Positions 44,897 through 54,393 of a DNA stretch of 64,000 bases are shown one piece after another (positions within the stretch are counted from its first letter, which is position 1; each line of letters opens with the position of its first letter). This stretch comes from Undibacterium sp049340185. Lineage in GTDB: Bacteria > Pseudomonadota > Gammaproteobacteria > Burkholderiales > Burkholderiaceae_D. The stretch spans positions 1 to 64,000 of the forward strand of contig NZ_JBMPPC010000011.1 in the NCBI RefSeq assembly GCF_049340185.1, given 5' to 3'. Below the pieces are notes generated by a model. That model did not search any database, was not told the DNA's origin, and worked only from the letters and a program-made list of their open reading frames with translations. Both the position numbers and the translations under genes were made by a program.

Positions 44897-45499
44897 TCAT
44901 AGCAACAGATTCAGGGCGAGCGCCCACATCATGATTGCGATACCACCGTCAAGAATACGCCATGCAACTGGTCTGGCAAATAATGGCGTCAACAACCTGG
45001 CACCGTAACCGAGCGCCATGTACCATATTGCAGCATTACACAGCGCACCTAGTCCGAACCAGAGCTTGCCCTGTCCCTCTTGCTGCGCGCCGACCACACC
45101 CAGCAAGACCAGCAAATCCAGATACACGTGTGGATTCAGCAGCGTAACTGCAAGCGCTGCGGCCAGAGCCTGCACCCGGCTAATTTTGGTATCGCCGCCA
45201 GCGACTTGCAGGGTTTGGGTTTGTAAAGCCGAGCGCAAGGCACGCGCACCATACCAGAACAGGAAGGCGGCACCACCCCAGCTGGCAACACGCATCCATG
45301 CCGGATTGTGGCTCAGCAAACTCCCCATTCCCATAATGCCCATCGCGATTAGTACAGCTTCGCAGGCGACACACACCAGTACGGTGATCGCGACATGATC
45401 ACGCCGCAGCCCCATGCGCAGCACATGTGCATTTTGTGAGCCGATTGCCATGATCAGGCTGGCACTCAGCCCCATGCCTTTTAAGAAAAACGTCAACAT
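44897..45499 (-). CDS. LysE/ArgO-type amino acid exporter
   Basis: The 200-residue inner membrane protein has about six hydrophobic helices and the LysE-family pattern: IMAIGSQNAHVLRMGLRRDH near the N-terminus and ALAVTLLNPHVYLDLLVLLG in the middle. Members export basic amino acids (lysine, arginine). The divergent LysR-type regulator gene is the usual partner (LysG/ArgP). The exact substrate cannot be told from sequence alone. Confidence 0.93.
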   Translation of the reverse strand: MLTFFLKGMGLSASLIMAIGSQNAHVLRMGLRRDHVAITVLVCVACEAVLIAMGIMGMGSLLSHNPAWMRVASWGGAAFLFWYGARALRSALQTQTLQVAGGDTKISRVQALAAALAVTLLNPHVYLDLLVLLGVVGAQQEGQGKLWFGLGALCNAAIWYMALGYGARLLTPLFARPVAWRILDGGIAIMMWALALNLLL

Positions 45500-45561
45500 C
45501 TGCGCCGCTCCTGCCTCTTTGAATAAGCTTGCATAGTGCAGCTCTTTACGACTAAGCTGAA

Positions 45562-45580
45562 GTAAATTTAATTTATTTAC
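45562..45580. promoter_or_regulatory. Palindromic operator between lysE and its regulator
   Basis: GTAAAT (45562-45567) and ATTTAC (45575-45580) flank seven bases in the 104-bp divergent region. The spacing fits the T-N11-A dyads bound by LysR-type regulators, so it is the likely site for the adjacent ArgP/LysG-type protein. No experimental basis. Confidence 0.55.
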
Positions 45581-45603
45581 GACTCCATTAAAATTTCTTA
45601 ATC

Positions 45604-46500
45604 ATGAAATTCGATACACGCCAGTGCGCAGCCTTGATGAGTGTGATTGATAGCGGCAGCTTCGAGGCAGCAGCTCAGCAACTGAGTCTGACCCCGTCTG
45701 CCCTCTCGCAAAGAATCAGAGCGCTGGAAATCCAGCTTGGCACCACCTTGGTTATTCGTAGTCGTCCCTGTCGCGCCACACCCGCAGGACAGCGCCTATT
45801 GCAGCACTTGCGACGCGTCGCTGAAATGGAGCAGGACTTATCTGGTATGTTTGCCGATCAGCCACAGACACCGGTCAGCATTGCACTTGCCGTCAATGCG
45901 GATAGCCTTGATAGCTGGGTCTTGCCTGCGCTGGCCGACTTTCTGATCAAAGAAAATATTCTGCTGGATCTGTGCATCGATGATCAGGAGCACACACATG
46001 CCTTGCTGGAAAACGGCATGGTGCTTGGCTGTATTTCGGCAGAGCCGCAGGCAATGCGTGGCTGTGAGGCCGAAGCGCTGGGCAACATGCGTTATCAGGC
46101 GGTTGCGAGCAAAGCCTTTTGCGCACGCTGGTTCCCGCAGGGAATGCAACGCGAAAGCGCGCGGCTGGCGCCGGTACTCACCTTCAATCGCAAAGATAAA
46201 TTGCAATCCCAGTTTTTGCTTGAGCATTTCGGCTTACCCGAAAATGCCTGCCCGCGTCATCACATCCCCGCTACTGCGCCGTATAACCGCGCCATCGCAC
46301 TTGGCCTGGGATGGGGAATGATTCCAGAGCTGATGCTGAAGGAAATGCAGCCAGAACCCGAACTCATCCGCCTGGCACCAGACAGTCCCGTGGATGTCGC
46401 TCTGTACTGGCATCGCTGGAAAGTACAATCGCCACGTCTGGCGCGGCTGTCGGCCAAGTTAGTGGAAAGTGCCAGGCGTGCGCTGCTATCTGGAACATGA
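45604..46500 (+). CDS. LysR-type regulator, ArgP/LysG-like
   Basis: The 298-residue protein has an N-terminal winged helix (AALMSVIDSGSFEAAAQQLS, TPSALSQRIRALEIQLGTTL) and a C-terminal substrate-binding domain. The ArgP/LysG resemblance includes RYQAVASKAFCARWFPQGM and GWGMIPELML. Such regulators activate a divergent basic-amino-acid exporter when lysine or arginine is in excess, matching the lysE gene on the other side of the palindrome. Confidence 0.92.
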   Translation: MKFDTRQCAALMSVIDSGSFEAAAQQLSLTPSALSQRIRALEIQLGTTLVIRSRPCRATPAGQRLLQHLRRVAEMEQDLSGMFADQPQTPVSIALAVNADSLDSWVLPALADFLIKENILLDLCIDDQEHTHALLENGMVLGCISAEPQAMRGCEAEALGNMRYQAVASKAFCARWFPQGMQRESARLAPVLTFNRKDKLQSQFLLEHFGLPENACPRHHIPATAPYNRAIALGLGWGMIPELMLKEMQPEPELIRLAPDSPVDVALYWHRWKVQSPRLARLSAKLVESARRALLSGT

Positions 46501-46533
46501 AGGCGGGATGAGGCGAGGCAACCGGGTAAGAAG

Positions 46534-46555
46534 GGCTTGAGAAAGGCTTGAGAAA
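46534..46555. repeat. 11-bp tandem duplication
   Basis: GGCTTGAGAAA occurs twice back to back between the LysR-type gene and pepD. Confidence 0.9.
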
Positions 46556-46616
46556 GGCCCTATGTTAAACTTGCCGCCCTCTGCCCTCTCCGCATGGGCG
46601 CAACAGGATACGCATC

Positions 46617-48098
46617 GTGACGACAACTTCTAGCATCAATCAGCTTTTTCCTCAGCCTTTGTGGCAATGGTTTTCTCAAATTTGTGCGATTCCGCATCCG
46701 TCTAAACATGAAGCGGCATTGAGCGCGCACATCCAGTCCTGGGCGAAAGAACGCGGCCTGTCTGTGATAGTCGATCATGTCGGCAATCTGATCATACGCA
46801 AACCGGCGACCGCAGGAATGGAAGATCGCAAGACCGTCGTAATTCAGGCACATCTGGATATGGTGCCGCAGAAGAATGCTGACAAGGTGCACGACTTTGT
46901 CACCGATCCGATTCAGCCTTGGATCGATGGTGACTGGGTCAAAGCGAACGGCACCACACTGGGTTCGGACAATGGCATCGGCATGTCATCGGCGCTGGCG
47001 ATTCTTGGTTCTGACGATATCCGGCACGGCCCGCTGGAAGTCTTGTTGACGGTTGATGAAGAGGCTGGCATGACAGGTGCGTTTGGCCTGCAAGCGGGCA
47101 TGCTGGATGCTGAGATTCTGATCAATACGGATTCCGAACAAGAAGGTGAAATCTACATGGGTTGCGCCGGTGGTGTCGATGCCGAGATCAGTTTGCCACT
47201 GCAATGGCAGGCAGCTCAAGCAGGCCACATCGCCTTCACACTGAGCATCTCTGGCCTCAAGGGCGGTCACTCTGGCGTGAACATTCATCTGGGTCGTGGC
47301 AATGCAAATAAATTACTTGCACGCTTTTTGGCAGGTCATGCGTCAGAGTTGGGGCTGGCGCTGAGTGAGCTCAAAGGCGGCTCCTTACGTAATGCAATCC
47401 CGCGTGAGGCGCAATGCAGCTTTACGATGCCTGCAGACAAAGCAGATCTGCTGCAACAGCGCGTGATGCAATACCAAGATATCTTGCAGAAGGAACTCGC
47501 CAAAGTAGAGCCCGCGCTGAAACTTAGTGTCACCCCATCGACCACTCAGACAATGCCGCTGCGCACCATGCAGGCAAACACGCAAAAGATGCTGGTCAAC
47601 CTGATTAATAGCTGCCCGAACGGCGTGATCCGTATGAGCGACGAGATCATCGGCGTAACCGAGAGCTCACTCAATGTCGGCGTCATCAGTACGCTCGACG
47701 ACAGCGTCAGCATCGTCTGCATGATCCGTTCGCTGATCGACAGTGGTCGCGAAAACATTGAAAGCACCCTGCAATCATTGAGCGATCTGGCAGGCGCCAG
47801 TATCGCATTCACCGGCTGCTACCCGGGCTGGAAGCCAGACACCAGCTCACCTGTAATGGCGATCGTGAAGAATACTTACGAAAGTATTTATCAAAAAGAA
47901 CCGACGATCATGGTGATCCATGCAGGACTGGAATGCGGTCTGTTTAAAAAACATTATCCCGATCTGGACATGGTCTCAATCGGCCCGACAATCCGCTTTC
48001 CGCATGGTCCGGATGAGATGGTGAATATCACGACGGTCGGACAATTCTGGACACTATTGCTGGCGGTATTGGAGCGGATTCCAGCGAAGGCGGCTTAG
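46617..48098 (+). CDS. pepD: Aminoacyl-histidine dipeptidase (M20 family)
   Basis: PepD hydrolyses Xaa-His dipeptides such as carnosine. The 493-residue zinc peptidase has the M20C pattern: FSQICAIPHPSKHE, VIQAHLDMVPQKN (His/Asp metal ligand), TTLGSDNGIGMSSALAIL, LLTVDEEAGMTGAFGL, LINTDSEQEGEIYMGCAGG and a late HAGLECGLF. A lid domain sits in the middle. The start is GTG at 46617 with AGGA at about 46604. Length fits the family. It is probably transcribed alone. Confidence 0.95.
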   Translation: MTTTSSINQLFPQPLWQWFSQICAIPHPSKHEAALSAHIQSWAKERGLSVIVDHVGNLIIRKPATAGMEDRKTVVIQAHLDMVPQKNADKVHDFVTDPIQPWIDGDWVKANGTTLGSDNGIGMSSALAILGSDDIRHGPLEVLLTVDEEAGMTGAFGLQAGMLDAEILINTDSEQEGEIYMGCAGGVDAEISLPLQWQAAQAGHIAFTLSISGLKGGHSGVNIHLGRGNANKLLARFLAGHASELGLALSELKGGSLRNAIPREAQCSFTMPADKADLLQQRVMQYQDILQKELAKVEPALKLSVTPSTTQTMPLRTMQANTQKMLVNLINSCPNGVIRMSDEIIGVTESSLNVGVISTLDDSVSIVCMIRSLIDSGRENIESTLQSLSDLAGASIAFTGCYPGWKPDTSSPVMAIVKNTYESIYQKEPTIMVIHAGLECGLFKKHYPDLDMVSIGPTIRFPHGPDEMVNITTVGQFWTLLLAVLERIPAKAA

Positions 48099-48154
48099 GC
48101 TAGTTGCGGCAACGTACGCTCATCATCGTCGCCCACTATCATCACCCATTCAGG

Positions 48155-48186
48155 TCACCCATTTATCTCATGTGATAGATGGGTGA
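48155..48186. terminator. Hairpin downstream of pepD
   Basis: TCACCCAT...TATC and GATA...ATGGGTGA form a stem of about 12 pairs with one mismatch around a six-base loop. No run of T follows, so termination would be weak or Rho-assisted. The rest of 48099-48427 shows only the presumed leader of the M13 peptidase gene. Confidence 0.5.
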
Positions 48187-48427
48187 TGCGTCTGTCTCAG
48201 CAAACTTATTAAGCGCCGGATGCATCGGGTTAGCACATCACACCGGCGGGTCGAATCTCATTGTAATCCCCATCAGCCTCTTGACGACGGAGAGGAACTT
48301 AGCCGAACATCATGATGTCTACCATCTAGTGATACAAAAGACTATGTAACAGTACCGTGTCACTCTCACCCTGCGTCATACGGTAACGACCATCCAGAAT
48401 TTATCCCTATCTGAAAGTAACGATGTC

Positions 48428-50509
48428 ATGAAACGCCCCCTTCTCAATACCCTCACCGCCAGCACTCTCGGCACACTCAGCGCATTCATTGTTATGAGTG
48501 CACTTATCTACCCAGTCTATGCAGCAGATACTGCAGTCACCGTTGGCACATTAAGTTCGGGCATACAAACCGACAGCATCGATAAAACGGTGCGGGCACA
48601 AAATGATTTTTACCGGTATTCACAAGGTGCGTGGCTGAAGGCAACCGAGATCCCGTCAGATAAATCCGACTGGGGTACGTTCATGAAAGCGCGTGAAGAC
48701 GTGCAGCAGCAATTGCGCACCATCGTTGAAGACGCTGCCAATCAGTCAAACAAAATCGTAGGAAGCAATCAGCAAAAAATCGGTGATCTGTACAACAGCT
48801 TCTTGGATCAGAAAAAGCTTGATGCGCTGGGTATCCAGTCACTCAGCACAGAGCTGGCAACGATCGCGGCACTGAGCGATAAAAAACAACTGACCGCACT
48901 GATCGCCCATCTGCAATCCATTGGTGTGACCACACCATATCGGATGAACGTAGGTCAAGATAATAAAAATTCGACGCAGTACATTGTCGGTATCGCCCAA
49001 TCGGGACTAGGCTTGCCCAACCGTGATTATTACCTGAAGCGGGACGATGCCAAGATGGCAGACATCCTCGCGAAGTATCAGGCACATATTGAAAAAATGC
49101 TGAGTCTCGCGGGAGATAAAGAGGCCGCAGCTAATGCCAGAAACATCGTTGCCTTAGAGACCGGGCTCGCCAAAGTTCAATGGACGCAGGTACAGAATCG
49201 CGACCCGATCAAAACTTATAACAAACTCGATATCCAGCAACTCAACGCGCTGACACCAGCCTATGACTGGTCCACCTATTTGCAAGCCGCCGGCGTTGCA
49301 GGCAAGGTCAATGCCGTCGTGGTGGAACAACCCAGTTTCCTCACAGGGTTGAACGAGATAATACAAAATACCTCACTCGATACTTGGAAGACCTATTTCA
49401 CATGGCATCTGATCAGTAATTCCAGTCCTTATTTATCGACTGCGTTTGTTGATGAAAACTTTGCGTTTAAAGGTGTGATCCTTGCTGGCATCAAAGAAAA
49501 TCGTTCACGTGATAAACGCGGCGTAGCATTGGTTGATCAGGTCATGGGCGAAGCCGTCGGTCAGGCCTATGTCGAAAAATATTTTGCACCTGAAGTCAAA
49601 GCCCGCACAGAAAAAATGGTGCGCTATTTCCTCGCCGCATTTAAAGAAAGTATCGATACTCTCGACTGGATGAGTCCAGAAACCAAAAAGCAAGCACAAG
49701 CCAAACTCGCCAAAATCAGTGTCAAGATCGGCTACCCCAGCAAGTGGCATGACTACTCTGCCATTCAGATCAGCAAAGACGATTTGCTCGGCAATCTGAT
49801 GCGACTGCGTATGGCAGAACATGTCTTACAAATGGCCAAACTCGGTAAGCCTATCGATCGTGAAGAATGGCACATGACACCGCAAACGGTGAATGCCTAT
49901 TACAGCCCGGAAATGAATGAAATCGTCTTTCCCGCAGCGCGCCTGCAATCACCGCTATTTAATGTGAACGCAGAAGACGCTGTCAACTACGGTGCGCTCG
50001 GCATCTCGATTGGTCATGAGATTAGTCACGCCTTTGATGATCAGGGTTCGCAATATGACGGCGATGGCAATCTGCGCGACTGGTGGACCAAAGAAGACCG
50101 CGAAAAATTCAATCGCAAAACCAAGGCATTGGTTGAGCAGTACAACGGCTATAGCCCGGTGCCAGGCCATTTTCTAAATGGTGAATTGACACTCGGCGAA
50201 AACATCGCGGATAACGCCGGTATCGTTATGGCACTGCGCGCCTACAAGTTATCGCTGGAAGGCAAACCCGCGCCGGTGATTGACGGCTGGACGGCAGAAC
50301 AGCGCTTGTTCATGGGTCTGGCACAAGCACGTCGCAACAAATCGCGTGAACAACGTTCGCTGGCGCTGATCAAAACCGATCCGCATTCTCCCGGCGAGTT
50401 CCGCGTTAATGGGAGCTTGAAGAATCATCCGGATTTTTATACCTCCTTTGATGTGAAGCCGGGTGACCAGATGTACCTGCCACCGGAGCAGCGCGTATCG
50501 ATCTGGTAA
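48428..50509 (+). CDS. pepO: M13-family metalloendopeptidase (PepO/neprilysin-like)
   Basis: The 693-residue precursor starts with a long signal peptide (cleavage near VYAAD). It has the M13 N-terminal domain from NDFYRYSQGAWLKATEIPSD, the substrate-binding VNAYYSPEMNEIVFPA and the zinc site HEISH at residues 530-534. The third ligand is in LTLGENIADNAGI. The C-terminus is close to the family ending (YLPPEQRVSIW in place of CxVW). It likely digests peptides in the periplasm or outside the cell. Confidence 0.95.
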   Translation: MKRPLLNTLTASTLGTLSAFIVMSALIYPVYAADTAVTVGTLSSGIQTDSIDKTVRAQNDFYRYSQGAWLKATEIPSDKSDWGTFMKAREDVQQQLRTIVEDAANQSNKIVGSNQQKIGDLYNSFLDQKKLDALGIQSLSTELATIAALSDKKQLTALIAHLQSIGVTTPYRMNVGQDNKNSTQYIVGIAQSGLGLPNRDYYLKRDDAKMADILAKYQAHIEKMLSLAGDKEAAANARNIVALETGLAKVQWTQVQNRDPIKTYNKLDIQQLNALTPAYDWSTYLQAAGVAGKVNAVVVEQPSFLTGLNEIIQNTSLDTWKTYFTWHLISNSSPYLSTAFVDENFAFKGVILAGIKENRSRDKRGVALVDQVMGEAVGQAYVEKYFAPEVKARTEKMVRYFLAAFKESIDTLDWMSPETKKQAQAKLAKISVKIGYPSKWHDYSAIQISKDDLLGNLMRLRMAEHVLQMAKLGKPIDREEWHMTPQTVNAYYSPEMNEIVFPAARLQSPLFNVNAEDAVNYGALGISIGHEISHAFDDQGSQYDGDGNLRDWWTKEDREKFNRKTKALVEQYNGYSPVPGHFLNGELTLGENIADNAGIVMALRAYKLSLEGKPAPVIDGWTAEQRLFMGLAQARRNKSREQRSLALIKTDPHSPGEFRVNGSLKNHPDFYTSFDVKPGDQMYLPPEQRVSIW

Positions 50510-50596
50510 ATACATAAAAAGTGAGTCGCAGATGGCGGACAAATACTGTCCACCATTTTTTTGTTCCGAGCTTATCTGCTTGTGTATTTATTTAGA

Positions 50597-50620
50597 TACT
50601 TATTTGGGTACTTATTTGGG
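50597..50620. repeat. 12-bp tandem duplication TACTTATTTGGG
   Basis: Two perfect copies lie in the 390-bp gap between the M13 peptidase and glutaredoxin genes, with a partial third copy (TATTTATTTAGA) before them. No gene is seen elsewhere in the gap. Confidence 0.9.
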
Positions 50621-50667
50621 CATTGCTGAGTAATTTTCGTATTTTTTAAAATGAATCCGCAACACCC

Positions 50668-50705
50668 ATGCGGCTTCCAGAGCATTTATGCGCCACGAGG
50701 CGCTT
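50668..50705. repeat. Fragment of the 145-bp repeat
   Basis: CATGCGGCTT and ATGCGCCACGAGGCGC match the right-hand part of repeat copies A and B, with an internal deletion. It lies in the gap 50510-50900 upstream of the glutaredoxin gene. Confidence 0.55.
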
Positions 50706-50900
50706 AAAGTATGCGGTTCGCTTTTTAGAATTTTAAAAAAACGCCCTACTGATCATATCGCTTCAGAGCTAAAGCCACTAAATGGACGACGTTCTCAGCT
50801 ACAATGCCGGCACGACGCTGATCACGGCAACACTACATTCAATGACCGGGATTGCCTGCACAGCTCCCGGCATTACTCACTGTTTCTACCGAAAGAATTC

Positions 50901-51281
50901 ATGAAATACTTTTTCAGATTCATCCGTACCATCCTTGGTCCTTTCATGTTGCTGAACGAATATCTGGCGCGGCCAAAAGGCCTGGAGCGCACACCCGATG
51001 CGCAAAAAAATGTCGATGCCGCTTGTAAAAAACTGGCGCTATATCAGTTCAACACCTGCCCGTTTTGCATCAAAGTCCGTCAGGAAATGCGCCGGCTCTC
51101 TTTAAGCATAGAACTGCGTGATACCCAGGGATCAAAACAACACCGCGACACCTTACTGGCACAAGGCGGTAGTCCGAAAGTGCCTTGCCTGAGCATCACT
51201 AGCGATGACGGCAGCGTGAAATGGCTCTATGAGTCACGTGACATCATGGCGTATCTGGATCAACGTTTTGCAAGAAGCTGA
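50901..51281 (+). CDS. Membrane-anchored glutaredoxin
   Basis: The 126-residue protein has a short N-terminal hydrophobic helix (FRFIRTILGPFMLLNEYLA) and a glutaredoxin fold with the dithiol site CPFC at residues 53-56 (YQFNTCPFCIKVRQEM). A cis-Pro region, SPKVPCLSI, and the ending YESRDIMAYLDQRF follow. It would reduce disulfides near the inner membrane. The ATG at 50901 is chosen; the open frame to 50688 crosses repeat-derived DNA. Confidence 0.9.
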   Translation: MKYFFRFIRTILGPFMLLNEYLARPKGLERTPDAQKNVDAACKKLALYQFNTCPFCIKVRQEMRRLSLSIELRDTQGSKQHRDTLLAQGGSPKVPCLSITSDDGSVKWLYESRDIMAYLDQRFARS

Positions 51282-51375
51282 AAGTCTGCTTAATTGCAAC
51301 TGGGTACAGTCGACGGTGTTTTAGAGCGATAGCGACAGCAAATAAACAGATAACGATCATCAGGCAGGAATCACC

Positions 51376-51729
51376 ATGGCAAGTCAGGCGAGCAGTGTTC
51401 AATTTATTGTCGATCAGTTGAGTGGCTGTGGCACCGTCACGGCAAAACGTATGTTTGGCGAATATGGCCTGTATTTATCGGAAAAAATGTTTGCCGTCAT
51501 TTGCGATGATCAATTATTTATCAAACCGACGGGTGCCGGACGTGCTTTTCTCGGCACGGTAACCGAAGCACCACCCTACCCCTCGGCCAAGCCCTGGTTT
51601 TTGCTGGACGCTGATATGTGGGAAGACCGCGAGCGTCTATGCCAGCTTGCGCTCTGTACCGTCGCAGCGTTACCTGCTCCGGTGAAAAAAGTAAAAAAGC
51701 AGAAACCGTCTGCAGCGAAGACTTCATAA
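51376..51729 (+). CDS. TfoX N-terminal domain protein
   Basis: The 117-residue protein is a stand-alone TfoX-N domain: VTAKRMFGEYGLYLSEKMFAV, then DDQLFIKPTGAGRAFLG and AKPWFLLD, ending in a Lys/Pro-rich tail. The TfoX (Sxy) name comes from competence regulation, but short TfoX-N proteins have not been shown to share that role. AGGAATC precedes the start. Confidence 0.9.
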   Translation: MASQASSVQFIVDQLSGCGTVTAKRMFGEYGLYLSEKMFAVICDDQLFIKPTGAGRAFLGTVTEAPPYPSAKPWFLLDADMWEDRERLCQLALCTVAALPAPVKKVKKQKPSAAKTS

Positions 51730-52089
51730 AATCAGGCAACGCCTGAGCTCGCACGCAAAGCCCAGAGCATCGCCACAAAGCATCTGTCAGGACGCATTAC
51801 ATCGGTGAGGATGTGTTAAGACCATTATTCGGCTCGGCAAGTAGTCGCTGTTTAGGCTACGCACGAATATATGCGGCCGTAGCGGCGGTATGCAGCTCGG
51901 TCAACTCACATATTACTTATCATCAAAGAAATAAATTGATTGAAACACAATATTTATTGTGGGATACTATTTGCGTTGATTTTTGTTAATCATTACTCAA
52001 TAACAATGCATCGCGGTACCATTTTCATCGGTGGCGATGCGACCAATCCCAACCACCCCAATCCCGCGCAGGGATAAAGCGAGCTCTGA
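51730..52089. other. Non-coding gap before the TonB-C-like gene
   Basis: I see no gene, terminator or repeat of note here. The last 80 bases probably hold the leader of the next gene. Confidence 0.35.
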
Positions 52090-52761
52090 ATGCCTCAACT
52101 AATAAAAAATTTCCTAAGCGCCCTCCTGATCAGCGTGACGACTCTGTCGTATGCTCAAGACGCGGCGACCATAGCGGCGCCAGCATCAGCTACAGAAACG
52201 CCAGATAGCCGCCCTGATTTTGATCTGTTGAGCCGCTGCCGCAAGCCGGAATATCCTAAGGTTGCGCTACGCAATGCCTTTCAGGGCAATTCCATCATCG
52301 GCCTCACTATTGATGAGAGTGGCAAAATTGAGGGAATCAATATTCTGAAAAGTAGCGGGTGGCGCATACTTGACGATACGATCAGCAGTACGATCATGGG
52401 CTGTCAGCTAACGGCAACGGCACCGAATAAAAAAGTGACGAAGGTCGTTGCGTATAAATGGTTTTACGAGGGCGCGATTGAATATCAGCCTGAACTGATC
52501 CCAGAAAGCTGTGCCGAATCTGAGCTGGTACGCTTTGCCAACGATAAAGAACGTGGCCGGGGCATTGTGGTTGGCGCGTATATCTCGGACATCGGGATGC
52601 CAGGGCGTTTTTCGCTGGAATGGGGGAGCGGCAAACCAGAGCTGGACAGAGCCAGCGTAGAATTGGTCAAAACCTGTAAATTCAAAGCAGCAAGCCGTGA
52701 CCAGAAAAAACTCAGTGCGCCAGTTTCTTTGCGCTTGTTCCCTAAAACTCCCGTTCAATAA
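52090..52761 (+). CDS. Secreted protein with TonB C-terminal-like domains
   Basis: The 223-residue precursor has a signal peptide (cleavage near LSYAQ). Two modules resemble the TonB C-terminal fold: CRKPEYPKVALRNAFQGNSI, with IGLTIDESGKIEGINILKSS, and a later VGAYISDIGMPGRFSLEW. There is no TonB membrane anchor or Pro-rich linker, so it is not a classical energy transducer. A periplasmic scaffolding or binding role is inferred. Confidence 0.75.
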   Translation: MPQLIKNFLSALLISVTTLSYAQDAATIAAPASATETPDSRPDFDLLSRCRKPEYPKVALRNAFQGNSIIGLTIDESGKIEGINILKSSGWRILDDTISSTIMGCQLTATAPNKKVTKVVAYKWFYEGAIEYQPELIPESCAESELVRFANDKERGRGIVVGAYISDIGMPGRFSLEWGSGKPELDRASVELVKTCKFKAASRDQKKLSAPVSLRLFPKTPVQ

Positions 52762-52902
52762 TTGCTCTGATTACACAGCCTGATTTTGACAGTTGCCTCA
52801 GGTGATCAGCACTGGGACGGCAACGGCAAGCGTTGAACAAACTGAGTACAATAATGCCTTATTCTGTACTCAGTATGTACCTAACCCGTACAAATTTAGC
52901 CA

Positions 52903-53337
52903 ATGAAAATACATGGTGAATGGGAGATTTCCCTCGTTCGTAACGTGTTGGTCCGCACCACCGCTGGCAGCTTCAATGAGCAAGGCACTCTGGCCTGCTT
53001 TCGTGACACACAAGAAAAAGCGCCGGTAGGCACGCCGTGGGCCGGGCTCACCAATGCAGCGCATTGGGAAATGTCCAGCGCCTCATCCCTGCAGGCTTTT
53101 CCGCAAATGCGTGAATGGGCTTTCCAGCACGGTTGCGTCTGCCTGGCCGTCATCGTGCCTGATCAGATGCGCCTGGCAATCCATCAGCGACAGACCGGTA
53201 ACTTACCGGAACATCTGGTGCATTACTTTTCCGATATGCAAGAAGCCTGCGCATGGCTGACGTCGAAAGGCTTTCCTTTTGCACCGGCAGACTATCCGCA
53301 TGCGGCATTTATTGAGCGGACCAAGCCAGCTCATTAA
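52903..53337 (+). CDS. SpoIIAA/STAS-like hypothetical protein
   Basis: The 144-residue protein has alternating strands and helices ending in MQEACAWLTSKGFPF. The pattern (NEQG at the start of a helix, a central W, then EACAWL) resembles STAS/SpoIIAA-like proteins found beside signalling genes. I rate this as resemblance only. No signal peptide is present. Confidence 0.65.
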   Translation: MKIHGEWEISLVRNVLVRTTAGSFNEQGTLACFRDTQEKAPVGTPWAGLTNAAHWEMSSASSLQAFPQMREWAFQHGCVCLAVIVPDQMRLAIHQRQTGNLPEHLVHYFSDMQEACAWLTSKGFPFAPADYPHAAFIERTKPAH

Positions 53338-53549
53338 TCAATATTCGCACATGCAGGCGAATACCTGATAGCCATGCTTAGACTGCGATAGGATCGATAA
53401 GCAGAAAAGATGGTTTAGTGACCTCCCTCATCAGCAGGACGCGTACCGACGTGCCCCACACATCGACATCAGGCAAGCATAATCTGGATGGGACTTGTAT
53501 TCGATTATGGACGCCCCATCTCAGTTACTCATCCGACAAAGGACAAGCT

Positions 53550-53726
53550 ATGTTTTGGTTACATCATCCACAACCGGTACGGCCGCGTAAAGCAGTTGCT
53601 GAGCAGATGGTCAAATCACAGGTCCTTGTACCGATGGACAAGAACGTCATTGTCATAGAAAAAATCCCCGCAGCTAGCGAGGATCCTGACTGCCATTCAT
53701 GTAAAGGTAAGACCGGAAATAACTGA
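53550..53726 (+). CDS. Small hypothetical protein with CxxC
   Basis: The 58-residue frame starts at ATG 53550 after AAAGGA at 53538-53543 and ends CHSCKGKTGNN. It is basic near the start (PVRPRKAVAEQM) and contains one CxxC. I do not recognise it. The ribosome binding site and the sensible length make it a plausible gene; the in-frame extension to 53418 is not supported. Confidence 0.5.
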   Translation: MFWLHHPQPVRPRKAVAEQMVKSQVLVPMDKNVIVIEKIPAASEDPDCHSCKGKTGNN

Positions 53727-53787
53727 TCTCAATGCAGCGATCACTCTTGAATTACCGGCGCACTTCCAAACTCCAACTGACTGATGA

Positions 53788-54261
53788 TTACTCGGCAAAT
53801 TGCGCTGTCATATTTTGCAGATAGACGACGCAGGCGGGATCACCTTCGGCTGGTGCCCATTGCGCCTTCTCTTCTTCAGCTAAAGCGGCATAGGGTCCGG
53901 CTTTACTCTCAAAAAATATCGAACCACTTTCGAGGGCTACCATGCTGTGAAACACACCGGCTGGGATGGTGATGCCAAAACTGCCCCGGGTTTGCGAGAG
54001 TACGACGGTCTCGCTTATCACACCATGCTCATCAAATAACAGCACGCCGAAGCTACCGCGAATCACCATCATGGTCTCATCTTTTTCTGTATGCAAATGA
54101 CGATGTGGGGCGACGTAGGTACCGGGTTCTAAGGCGTTTAACAACCGGTGACAAGCACTGTCATTACTGGTGTGAAAATTCAAATTTTTACGCAAGCGCG
54201 GACTCTCTTTGGCAGCATGCGTCAACTCGGCCAAGGTGTGCTGGGTGATTAAACGGGTCAT
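53788..54261 (-). CDS. WbuC-family cupin-fold protein
   Basis: The 157-residue protein matches the WbuC family: LRKNLNFHTSNDSACHRLLN, VAPHRHLHTEKDETMMVIRG (His-rich cupin motif 1), VLLFDEHG and FGITIPAGVFHSMVALESGS. Homologues often lie in O-antigen loci, but no sugar genes are near here. Metal binding is likely; the activity is unknown. Confidence 0.9.
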   Translation of the reverse strand: MTRLITQHTLAELTHAAKESPRLRKNLNFHTSNDSACHRLLNALEPGTYVAPHRHLHTEKDETMMVIRGSFGVLLFDEHGVISETVVLSQTRGSFGITIPAGVFHSMVALESGSIFFESKAGPYAALAEEEKAQWAPAEGDPACVVYLQNMTAQFAE

Positions 54262-54393
54262 ATTAAAATATCTCTGTATTCGTCAAAATAGATACATCTG
54301 TTATTTGTCCGGCGATGGATGCTGATCCGGTACCGAGATCTGATCAAAATTAAATCAGTAATCAGATCGGGAGTACGATGACTTTGTGTGTGA

